NCBI GenBank assembly: GCA_021397845.1
Contig: CM038053.1
Span: 143,172,541-143,236,540, forward strand
DNA from: Areca catechu
Taxonomy: Eukaryota > Streptophyta > Magnoliopsida > Arecales > Arecaceae
Length of the DNA stretch: 64,000 nucleotides
Reading direction: 5' to 3'
Position 1 is the stretch's first letter. The number at the start of each line of letters is the position of its first letter. This document shows, in pieces, positions 21,014 through 30,230 of this stretch. Both the position numbers and the translations under genes were made by a program. The notes beneath the pieces are model-generated. The model saw only the letters and a program-made list of their open reading frames with translations. It was not told the origin of the DNA and did not search any database.

Positions 21014-22602
21014 TTGGCTGTAATGGGTCCTAGGAAGAGACTTGCAGTTAGGGAGAGGCCCAATCATGGTATTGAGAGGAGATCAAAGGCCATATTTGAT
21101 TCAGCACAGCCGAGCAGTACAGCTACACCGAGCTCCCCCCCTGCAGAGAGGATGGCAGAAAAGTTTGTAGCTTCAGGGAGGAGAGTTGACTTGCAGTGCT
21201 TCGACAGGCACCACTTTGGTATTAGACAGATACTCACTGATGCAGGACTAGTACCTTTCTGCACCATGCAGGAGAGGTACTATCCTCACCTAGTGAGGGA
21301 GTTCTATGGTGCACTGGACTGTCGACGACTACTGTGGATGACATCTGTCAGGGGTATTCAGATCTCTTTGACTGATGAGCTTCTGAACCGTGTATGGGAG
21401 ATACCCCGGAGAGGAGTCTGTGCTTTTTCAGTAGATGATTGAGAGGCGGCATTTAGGTGCATCCTTGAGAGAGAGGATGTTCACGGTATATCAGTGGTTA
21501 CCGCGAACCAGTTATCATTAGAGATGCGCCTGCTGCACCATATTACTGCACGGATCCTACTACCGAAGACTGGCAGATTCGACTTCACCACCGAGAGGGA
21601 GCTGATGGTGATGACCAGTCTGATTGAGAGGAGACAGATAGATATACCCACTCTGATGCTGTCACAGATGTATGATGCTGCCACTCAGCGCCGACACTGT
21701 TTTCCATACGGCATGGCACTGACCCGACTTTTCAGAGCTTGTGGAGTATCATTGGAGGGGGAGATCCCCAAGGAGATACTACACACGGATGTGTACGATG
21801 AGAGGTCATTGCATCGGATAGGATACAGGATGGTTGGAGGTCGATGGGTTCACAGAGAGTCTGGCCAGGAGCCAGATGAGGAGGACGAGATTCGAGAGGC
21901 TGAGGCTGGACCATTTGAGCTAGCAGTTCTTCCTCCAGTAGATGTACCATCGACATAGGCAGAGCACCTGTCTCCTGACACTTCAGCTCCTCCACCACCA
22001 TCTACAGGACTATCTTTTGAGGAGCATGCCAGAGCACAGTTCTCAAAGATCAGAGGTGAGGTGACTCAGCTGCGTAGCGAGGTCGAGCTTCTATAAGCAC
22101 ATACTACCTCGGAGCATGCTGAGATTCGCAGATCCATGGAGGAGGAATTTACTCGCATTAAGAGTTTGTTGAGATCATTTGTACCTCCTGCAGCCCCTGC
22201 ACTTGCATGATCTGACGATGATGATGATGATGATGATGGCGACGATCACCAGAGCAACCAAGCTGATTATGCTGAGGGTGGTGATCAGGATGTTGACAGA
22301 GCTACAGAGGTAATGGGCAGTGACAGCGACAGTGTTGGCGGTGCCGATGCTTATGAGGTGGTCAGTCGAGATCCTCCTACTACATCAGCTCCTGCTACTG
22401 CCTTGGTTGACTCCACACGGACCTTATTGCGCCAGCTGATCGTCTTTCACCTCCTTCCACTAGATCTTCCAAGGTTGTACCCGCCTTTGGTCCTTCTGGC
22501 CGCACTAGGAGTCGTAGAGCTTTAGCACCTCCTAGGGCATTAGCCACCAGATCTAGGATCAGTGCTCCTTTCAGTCTTAATGTTCCATCTGATGAGGATT
22601 AG
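21014..22602 (+). pseudogene. Third ORF of element C: env-position protein with plant-transposon (Transposase_32-like) domain
   Basis: Located between pol and the 3' LTR, where SIRE elements carry an env-like gene. The first 140 residues include ERYYPHLVREFYGAL and SVRGIQISLTDELLNRVW, which resemble the putative plant transposon domain (Pfam Transposase_32) from memory of the family. The same frame continues after TGA (21440), TAG (21956), TAA (22094-22096) and TGA (22208-22210). The C-terminal part is charged, with an aspartate run from GATGAT repeats near 22212-22240, then a frame change and an end ...LNVPSDED at 22602. No signal peptide or membrane segment was evident, so an envelope function is not supported by sequence. 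Confidence 0.65.
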
Positions 22603-23203
22603 CCTCACAGATGTCTATTTTAGCTCTTATATTGTATATTTGATACATGTTTGACTCTGATGATTTATATATGTTTCAGCTCTTGCTGATGTCTCAGCAA
22701 ATTTTGTACTGAAAACTTATCTTATATATATATGTTTCTGTTCAGTACTCTTTTATCTTGGCAAATTTTGTGCTTCACTAAATCAGTTTACTATTCTTTG
22801 GCTCTGATACTCCTTTATCTTGGTATATTTTAGCTCTGATACTTTTTAGCATAATTTCAGCTCTAATATCTATGTTATTTGTTTTTCTACTATCTTTTTG
22901 TTTCCATGCTCATTGTGAGGGGGAGGTTATTCCCCTTTCTAATGATTGACAAAAAGGGGGAGAACATGTATTGATTTTGATTTTATTGATTTATTGAGAA
23001 AAAGGTGTATTGTATTGATTATATTGATTTCACCTTGCAAGAATCTTTGAAGTTTACCTTAATAAGAAGTATCTAATTAAGGGAAAGATTGTTTCCTCTT
23101 CTCTATAAAGTTTTTGCCTCTATTGTGACTAACATTCATATTTATAAATTAAATGGTTAAAGTTTGAACTATATTGCCTTTTTTTCTCAAGGTTTTGTCA
23201 TCA
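22603..23203 (+). other. 3' untranslated region of C with a second polypurine tract
   Basis: No gene. At 22953-22965 there is GACAAAAAGGGGGAGAAC, almost the same as the true tract before the 3' LTR. Upstream tract copies occur in SIRE relatives and could prime a second plus-strand start. Confidence 0.55.
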
Positions 23204-23219
23204 TCAAAAAGGGGGAGAT
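23204..23219 (+). other. Polypurine tract of element C
   Basis: AAAAAGGGGGAGAT immediately before the 3' LTR start TGTTGGCTCC; it primes plus-strand DNA synthesis. Confidence 0.85.
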
Positions 23220-24682
23220 TGTTGGCTCCACCCAGTGATTTTGATGCATAACAAAACATTGAGTGCATATTGTATTCTAATGAGGATTTCAAGTTGTGAG
23301 TTTTCAGGAAGAAAGCACCTCAAAATTCTAAAAACTTATGGTGTATGGCACATAATGGCACGGAGCAATTCTCACAAATCCGGGCATCCTCTTCATTGAA
23401 AAAGGACTTATAAATGTTTAAATATTATGTGTTTATATATTCATGAATTTTTATTTGTGTTTTCGAGGCATTTACACTTGAATCTGAAAGTTTTCAATCT
23501 CAAGTGTCGACACCTGGACAGTCAAGTGTCGACACTTCAGCATTTGGCACGGACAAAAATCCTTGGCATGCCAAGTGTCGACACCTATATTCAAGTGTCG
23601 ACACCAAGTGTCAACACTTAGGTTCCAAGTGTCGACTCAAGGCCTGAGATTTTTGAAAATACAGAACTTTGTGGTTTTGAGGATTTTTGTGTCAAGTGTC
23701 GACACCTGTGCATCAAGTGTCGACACCTGAATGTTCAAGTGTCGACACCCAGAAATCAAGTGTTGACACCTGACAGCCAAGTGTCGACACCTGACAACCA
23801 AGTGTCGACACTTGCAGCCTGATAGCTCTAACTGATCTATTTTTCTGGCTTGCAGAACTTGGTTTTCAAGCTCCAAACGGCTATTTTCAATGCACCAACG
23901 GTCACAAACCATTTTTAGAAGGTTTTTGGTGTATTTAAGCTCCACCAACCTCATTTTAAAGCAAGAGAAAGCAGAGAGAAGTGAAGAGAAGTCTATTCAA
24001 GTGCATTCAAGTCTACTCAAAAGCCATAAAGCCAATATTCTTTCCAAACTTCACATCAAAAGCCTCTTCTAGCTTGATTCCACTGAAAAGCCTACAAGCT
24101 CATCCTTACTTCATTCCAAAAAGAGGCACCTTGAAGAAGAGTGAAGACAAAGCATCCTTTTGAGCTTCAAAGATTCCAATCTACTCTTGAAGAGAGTTTG
24201 TTGTAGCTTTTAAATTTCATATATGTTTTTATTGTGTTTTGACCTTGCTTTCAAGGGTGTCTTGAAAGAAGGTTATTATGGTTTGTTGGTGAGCCAAAGG
24301 GACAAAACCAACTAGGGTTAACTTATGAGCCCGAAGATAAAATAAGTGTTAAGATTTGTTGGTAAGCCTAAGTGACAAAACCAACTTAGGTTTTGACTTG
24401 TGAGCCTTGTGAAAAACAAGTCGACTGTAATCTGGTGTGGATTATAGTGAAATTCTCAAGGGTGGCTTGGGGAGTGGATGTAGGTGCTAGGTTTGCACCG
24501 AACCACTATAAACTTTGTGTTTGTGTGTGATTGCTCTTTTCCTCTCGTACTCTTTAATTATTGCTATCATCTTGCATCAAATTTATTATTGCTCACAAGT
24601 ACCACTGGACCTTCATTTTACTATATTAAATTTTTAAAAGACCCAATTCACCCCCCCTCTTGGGCTCCATTTCTGGGCAACA
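23220..24682 (+). repeat. 3' LTR of element C (uninterrupted)
   Basis: 1463 bp, the intact copy used to define the split 5' LTR. It has 12 palindromic units (23501-23814) against 11 in the left LTR, and the TATA-like GTATTTAAGC at 23931-23940. It ends GGGCAACA followed by GAAGG. Confidence 0.93.
23501..23814. repeat. Cluster of 12 palindromic units in C 3' LTR
   Basis: Units start near 23501, 23523, 23572, 23592, 23604, 23626, 23693, 23715, 23737, 23758, 23778 and 23799. The last six are 20-22 bp apart. One unit near 23778 with its spacer is absent from the left LTR, so it was gained or lost after insertion. Confidence 0.85.
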
Positions 24683-24687
24683 GAAGG

Positions 24688-25581
24688 CAATAACTAGAAG
24701 AGTAGCACTCAAAATATTTTCTTTCATTCATCAAGTTTAAACTTTACAAGGGAGGGGTAAGGCCCTTTATATTGGCACCTTAAAACCTATTCAAATTTCA
24801 AAAAATTACAAAGCTTCATGAAGAGGGCGCCCAAATTCAAATTTCTTCTTCCTTTGGCCGACCAAGGTCTTTTGGCTTGATTTAGGTCTTGAAAGAAGGG
24901 AGTTATCTTCTTGATTTGAAGGTCAATGCTTTTCTTCCATAGCCGACCAAGCACTTTGGGAAGATGGCTTGATATGGGGCTTGAAACAAGGAAGTTGTCT
25001 TCTTGATTTGAGGGTCAATGCTTTTCTTCCATAGCCGACCAAGCACTTTGGGAAGAAGTCTTGATATGGGGCTTGAAACAAGGATCATGCCTTCATTGCC
25101 CATTGACTTTCCTTGGCTGCCCATAGCTCCTTTAGAAAGAGGCTTGATAGGGGGAGGGAAGAGAGGAATGCATCAAGGAATGGCATCCAAAAATTCCAAC
25201 ATTCACTTCTTGCCTTGGCCGTCCACATGTCAAGGTGATGTGGTGCCACATGGGATGGATGAGGTGGTGCCAAGTGGCATCTTTCATGGCTTGGGAGATG
25301 GCTTGATCCATTAAAAATTGGATTAGACTCGAAGACCACTCCAGCTTGGGCCCAATCTTCAAACAGACTTGGACTGGAATCATTACAAAACCCATAGACA
25401 TAACTTGACCAAATTGGTCAAGGTACATGACTAAAACAAAAGCAATTGAGACTAAATTCATGACTCAAGAAAATAAAATGCTTAGGCTTGAAGCCTTATT
25501 ACATGGCTCGATAAAATGAAACCCTAATTAGATATCCACATAGGGTTGAGCAGCCTTTGTCAAATTCTGGTGCCCATACCA
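24688..25581 (-). repeat. 3' LTR of element B, second piece
   Basis: Continues the LTR broken at 3710 and matches 29332-30225. It holds two to three tandem copies of a roughly 95-bp unit (around 24850-25085) containing CCGACCAAGCACTTTGGGAAGA and CTTGATATGGGGCTTGAAAC. It ends GTGCCCATACCA at 25581. Confidence 0.9.
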
Positions 25582-25599
25582 GTTCTCCTGGGGTGGGAG

Positions 25600-26123
25600 G
25601 AACTCGACCCTATTGAGTAAGAGTTGATTTGGCTTTGGTACTTTTCTAAAAGGTCGGGGTCGAGGCGTTACAAGTCCTCTCGGGTAATCCACGAGTCATC
25701 AGACTCCGGTCGGCCTTGCCATCGGACCAAGTAACATTGATAACCTTTATCCCGGGTAGTGATAGCTTGGTTATCCAGGACACGCTCGATCCGCTCTCCT
25801 CTCTCAGGTAAAATTGGAGGTGGACACTCTGGATCGGGTTCACTCTTAAATGAAAGGTCAGGACTAAATGGCTCGCTAGGTATATTTGCTGGTTCCCTGT
25901 ACTCGACTAAGTCTGAGATATTGAAAGTCGAGCTAATGCCATAATCCGGGGGTAGCTCAAGTACGTAGGCATTAGGGCCAACTCTCGTTATCACTTTAAA
26001 GGGGCCAGCTCCATAAGCATGAAGTTTCTTAACGATTCCTGGTGGAAACCATTTAGGCTTAAGCCTAACTAGTATAGAATCCCCAATTTCAAACTCTTTG
26101 GCTCGTTTCTGGGAATCAGCCAA
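25600..26123 (-). pseudogene. Integrase C-terminus with chromodomain, element B
   Basis: Codes for the end of a chromovirus integrase: EFEIGDSILVRLKPKWFPPG, GPFKVITRVGPNAYVLELP and GISSTFNISDLVEY, followed by a linker and a chromodomain (IERVLDNQA, YLVRWQGRPESDDSWI). Chromodomains can steer integration to marked chromatin. A TAA at 25668, where similar proteins have a glutamine codon before RLDPDLLEKYQ, cuts the last part, which remains readable to about 25600. The integrase catalytic core is missing upstream. Confidence 0.85.
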
Positions 26124-26500
26124 ATTATTTTAAAATTTGTACTTAATACAGAATTCTAACATGATGCAAAATGCATACTTTACTAAGCATTCCTATTGAG
26201 AGGAATTTTATTGGACTCTCTAGGACCTAAACTTAATAGATTATTGACTTTTTAGGTTTGACCCTGGTTTGGTATGCACAAGAAAAATTATCATGGATCC
26301 CTAACAAATGCCATAAGGTATACCAGATGTAGATGGCAAAAGGGATGGACTCTAAGGAGTCATGCAATCTGGTAATCTCAACAAAATGTTTTCCTATGGC
26401 TCTAAAACATGAGAAAACTCAGGGAAGGGTAGGAAATAGGAATTGGAGTCTTGGAGTGATCTATAAGAAGCATGAAATAGACCTTAGTTAGTCAGGATGA
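26124..26500. other. Non-coding filler replacing RT to integrase core in element B
   Basis: About 380 bp without coding similarity lie between the first RT residues and the integrase end. In an intact chromovirus some 3 kb of RT, RNase H and integrase would be here. The filler looks like unrelated DNA joined by template switching or a deletion with insertion. Its source is unknown. Confidence 0.6.
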
Positions 26501-27077
26501 TTTTAAAATTTGGACATTGATCGATGGGTGCAAGTTCTAGGGCAGGCTGGGTGTTCCTCAAGGGTGGTAATTGATCAGGTAACTCATTAGGAAGTACATC
26601 CTCAAATTCTTTTCAAGCTTCAACCATCTCTTGAGGATGTTCTCTTTGGGTTGGTTCATTAAGGGTTAGTTCCTGAACTCCTGTGGAAAAGACTGGCGAA
26701 CCCTCATGTTCATTTACTAAATGTGATCCTGGCTCAGTCATTTCTTCTTCAAATCCTGTAGTGGGTTCAAGATTATTTTTCTTTGATTCCTCAATGATTT
26801 CAACCTTGGGTCCATCTACATCACACTTCTCCACTAGGCTTGATTCAGAGATGTCTTCTTTGGATTCCTCACTAGGTTCAGGGGTTTCTTCACTTAAATT
26901 CTCAGCAGGCTCAATCTTTTCTCCCTGAAGTTATTCAGAAGGTTCTTCTCTCTAGGTAAATTCATGAATTTCTCTAGTGGTAGGGGTTCCCTCAGTATTC
27001 TCCTTCTCTAACTCCTTGTCACTAATCAAGTGGACTCCAGGTTTCTTTTCCTTAAGGCTACTTGATCCTCTTTTAAC
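26500..27077 (-). pseudogene. Protease-RT linker and first RT residues of element B
   Basis: Downstream of protease the minus strand reads an acidic, Glu/Pro/Ser-rich linker with several stops (clearest at 26613-26834), then EFEDVLPNELPDQLPPL, the conserved lead-in to gypsy RT. Coding similarity ends near 26500. Confidence 0.7.
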
Positions 27078-27509
27078 CTAGTCCTTAGGCTGAACTGGAT
27101 TGATTATAAATTTCTTTCCATGGTGGTTAAAGGTATAGGTATTGGTCCGACCATAAAGGGTGGCATCATGATCATAAAGCCAAGGTCGACCTAGATTTGA
27201 TTGCAGCTTGATCAAGACTTGGCATCTAGATTTGATAGGTATTGAGGTCGAATCTATCCATGAGACCTTATAAGTGTTAGGGTAAGGAACTTGGGTCAAT
27301 CCTAGGGATTTAACGGTACTTAAAGAAATGGCATTGACACAGCTCCCACTATCAACTATGATCTTGCATACCTTATCTCTTAGTATGACAAAGGTTTGTA
27401 GGATGTTGGTCCTACGCCAATCTTCTTGCACTAAGTTTTGGATAAGGATGCACCTAACTACTCCTAAAAGGTCTTCAGATTCAAACTGTTCTTCCTCTGA
27501 TTCAACCAA
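27078..27509 (-). CDS. Aspartic protease of element B
   Basis: A 143-codon open frame with the retropepsin motif KIIVDSGSCVNAISL near residue 50 and the closing GRPWLYDHDATLYGRTNTY. Family members usually have about 20 residues between the CQVLIKLQS strand and GRPWLYD; here these are nearly joined, so an internal deletion is likely. The upstream part resembles the segment between zinc knuckle and protease. Retains the catalytic Asp but probably cannot fold properly. Confidence 0.75.
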   Translation of the reverse strand: MVESEEEQFESEDLLGVVRCILIQNLVQEDWRRTNILQTFVILRDKVCKIIVDSGSCVNAISLSTVKSLGLTQVPYPNTYKVSWIDSTSIPIKSRCQVLIKLQSNLGRPWLYDHDATLYGRTNTYTFNHHGKKFIINPVQPKD

Positions 27510-27599
27510 GTACGGGTATGGGTTAAAATGGGGGACTCTCCTGGGTTCAGCCTCTAAGGAAGGACCATGTTGAGGGTATTCCCTAGGGTGAGGAGGTGA

Positions 27600-27790
27600 C
27601 TTAGACTCAGCTTGATAGATGGTCTAATGTCCTTTTCTAAGGCTCCAAATCTATCTTCAAACTCATCAAGCCTTTTGTTTATCCTAGCTAACTATTCAGA
27701 GATGACCCTTAATTGATCCTCATGGGTGTTCTCCATAGGTTCACTTGACAGGGAATGATGGGGGGTGATAGGGGACTCTTGATCTAGTCG
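27600..27790 (-). pseudogene. gag start remnant of element B
   Basis: The minus strand reads MENTHEDQLRVISE, a stop, then LARINKRLDEFEDRFG, a short coiled-coil-like N-terminus as in chromovirus gag, and then changes frame and joins the pre-protease segment. The capsid core and zinc knuckle are absent. Confidence 0.5.
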
Positions 27791-28506
27791 ACATGCAACA
27801 CACAACGAAAGGTGTTATGGGTTTGCTAGACCTAAGAGTTCAATCATAATGAGTTCACGTAGAAGACACACAGTATAATCAACTAGCCCTTTCATCAGCC
27901 AGGTAAGAGGTGGGAGTGTGGGAGGCCCCTCTTGCTTTCGCAAAGATCCAATTAAGGAACCACAACACCGCTTAGGTCGTTTGACGCTAGACCTCTTGTC
28001 TTAGACACTGGCTTCCCGGTATAAATTGAAGCATTGTATGCAACCAACTTCCCCAAAATGGTCAAACCCAACTCGTTGATGTCCCTAATCTATTAGGTTG
28101 CTACTAGATTTTAGATTAGATATGGGTTCGAAATGCAATGGTGGTTGTTTTTGAACTAAGGAAAGGTAATGACTTCCTTCCTTTATCTTATGATATTGAC
28201 GCCCTTAAGTTATTTATGAGAATGATGGCATACACATGATCTAATGAAATGTAACTAAGCTTTGTTTTTGGATTTTTGATGTATGATAGCAGAAATAAGA
28301 TGCTGGAAATTAAAAATATGAACCTAAATGCAAAAATTACTCTATATGGAAAATGAAAATGGGATGAGATGCACTTGCTGAATTTTTATATACTGAAATT
28401 AAAAAAATGCAGAAATTAAAAGAGGCTAGATTCTAATGATGCAAAACTACTCTTTAAGATTCGAAACTTATCTCCTTATGTTCCTCTTCAAAGGTCAATT
28501 CATGTC
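27790..28506 (-). other. Leader region of element B, no gene
   Basis: About 700 bp of mainly AT-rich DNA between the shared leader segment and the gag remnant. I see no convincing gene or repeat. Confidence 0.5.
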
Positions 28507-28648
28507 GGCACCCCTACATGCCATAGGAAATTCCTGTGGAATGGGATGTGAGGATCTTGCAGCCTTTCTTTTTCCTATGACCTCTTGCAGCCCTTCTTTT
28601 TCCTATGACCGGACGGCCATGGTGAAGCACCCAATCCAAGTACTTAAG
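28507..28648 (-). other. Leader segment shared with copia element D
   Basis: About 25 bp downstream of the primer site. It aligns with 12291-12406 of D in the same orientation relative to the primer site. A short internal duplication is specific to B: CTTGCAGCC followed by a T-rich CTATGACC stretch occurs twice (28557-28581 and 28583-28610). Confidence 0.75.
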
Positions 28649-28671
28649 AAGATGCTAAGTTCTAACCATAC

Positions 28672-28683
28672 TCTGATACTAGA
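28672..28683 (-). other. Primer-binding site of element B
   Basis: Plus-strand CTCTGATACTAG reads CTAGTATCAGAG in element orientation, close to the tRNA-Met site TGGTATCAGAGT. It adjoins the right LTR and sets the minus orientation. Confidence 0.75.
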
Positions 28684-30225
28684 TGATGCGAGAACTAACT
28701 AGATGCTAGGATGATGCAAGTGATTTTTCTTTGTGATTTTTTGGTTTTTTTAAATGAGGTTAAGGATTCCCGAAGACAAGCAAGAGTAGATCTAGGGTTC
28801 TATAATAATAAGAACTTCAAACTAGCAAGTAAGTCCCTAAACAGGATAAGAAGAGGATTTCGAGATTGAGAAACCCCGTAGGACTTAGCTCTCGGATCAA
28901 TACCAACTTAGGAGTTAGGGTGGCGAACCTTAAAAGTTCTGAAATGCCCGATGCCGAGTTCACTCGCTCTCGTGGATGCGGCCTGGATGATCGAGCATTC
29001 AACCCCATGGATGTGCCGGCTTTCCGTTCAAAAGGTCTTGAAGGCAAGGAAAACCGACTCCATATTTGTGGCACCTGGAGGACCTACGAGCAATCAAGAA
29101 AAATGATGGAAGTTAGTAAGAGATAAGAAACAATAAGGGAAGAAAAGTTGAAGATGGTGGTGAATGGGGGATCTTCTTGCTAGGCACCAAGATGAATCAT
29201 CCCGATGGACTTCGAACTCAAAGATGGAGGATGGCTTGCACGAAAGAGAAGGTAACTTGAGGCCTCACATCTCTCGATGCCCGAAGGCGAAGGCGCTCCC
29301 TTACGGAGATCGACGTTCTTAAGGAACGGAGGCAATAACTAGAAGAGTAGCACTCAAAATATTTTCTTTCATTCATCAAGATTAAACTTTACAAGGGAGG
29401 GGTAAGGCCCTTTATATAGGCACCTTAAAATCCATTCAAATTTCAAAAAAATACAAAGCTTCATGAAGAGGGCGCCCAAATTCAGATTTCTTCTTCCTTT
29501 GGTCGACCAAGGTCTTGTGGCTTAATTTGGGGCTTGAAAGAAGGGAGTTGTCTTCTTGATTTGAGGGTCAATGCTTTTCTTCCATAGCCGACCAAGCACT
29601 TTGGGAAGATGGTTTGATATGGTGCTTGAAACAAGGGAGTTGTCTTCATGATTTGAGGGCAATGCTTTTCTTCCATAGCCGACCAAGCACTTTGGGAAGA
29701 AGTCTTGATATGGGGCTTGAAACAAGGATAATGCCTTCATTGCCCATTGACCTTCCTTGGCTGCCCATAGCTCCTTTGGTAAGAGGCTTGATAGGGGGAG
29801 GGAAGGGAGAAAATAATCAATGAATGGCACCCAAAAACTCCAACATTCTCTTCTTGCCTTAGCTGCCCACATGTCAAGGTGATGTGGCACCACATGGGAT
29901 GGATGAGATGGTGCCAAGTGGCATCTTTCATGGCTTGGGAGATGGCTTGACCCATTACAAATTGGACTAGACTTGAAGATCACTCTGGCTTGGGCCCAAT
30001 CTTCAAACAGACTTGGACTGGAATCATTATAGGACCCATAGACACAACTTGACTAAATTGGTCAAGGTACATGACTAAAACAAATGTAATTAAGACTAAA
30101 TTCATGACTCAAGAAAATAAAATGCTTAGGCTTGAAGTCTTATTACATGGCCTGGTAAAATGAAACCCTAATCAAATGTCCATATAGGGTTGAGGAGCCT
30201 CTGTCAAATTCTGGTGCCCATACCA
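28684..30225 (-). repeat. 5' LTR of element B (uninterrupted)
   Basis: 1542 bp, the intact copy that defines the split left LTR. It contains about three tandem copies of the roughly 95-bp CCGACCAAGCACTTTGGG unit (29495-29735). In element orientation it starts TGGTATGGGCACC. Confidence 0.92.
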
Positions 30226-30230
30226 CATCA

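Larger units (their letters stand above)
3711..24682 (+). mobile_element. Element C: SIRE-type Ty1/copia retrotransposon, split by element D
   Basis: Bounded by TGTTGGCTCC at 3711 and ...GGGCAACA at 24682, with the perfect 5-bp duplication GAAGG at 3706-3710 and 24683-24687. The primer site is at 15143-15156 (TGGTATCAGAGCAC, tRNA-Met type) and the polypurine tract at 23204-23217, so it lies on the + strand. Order: gag with two zinc knuckles, protease, integrase, RT, RNase H, then a third ORF in the env-like position. This layout and the gag type mark the SIRE (Maximus) lineage of copia. About 11 kb without D. Several nonsense codons and frameshifts make it non-functional. Confidence 0.93.
3062..30225 (-). 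mobile_element. Element B: defective chromovirus-like Ty3/gypsy element, split by element C
   Basis: Runs from TGATGTGAG at 3062 to ...CATACCA at 30225, with TATCA (3057-3061) on the left and CATCA (30226-30230) on the right, a 5-bp duplication with one mismatch. Removing it restores A (CCTATCA joined to ATTTCATGG), as in element E. Orientation is minus: a tRNA-Met-type primer site in reverse complement lies at 28672-28683, inside the right LTR. The coding region is reduced to a gag remnant, a protease, the first bases of RT, and the end of integrase with a chromodomain. Without C it is about 6.2 kb. It cannot be autonomous. Confidence 0.9.

Noticed and set aside
23501..23814. CRISPR-like array of palindromic repeats
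   Set aside because: Repeats are short, spacers of 4-50 bp vary, spacers are themselves related, and the cluster lies inside a plant LTR. No cas genes.
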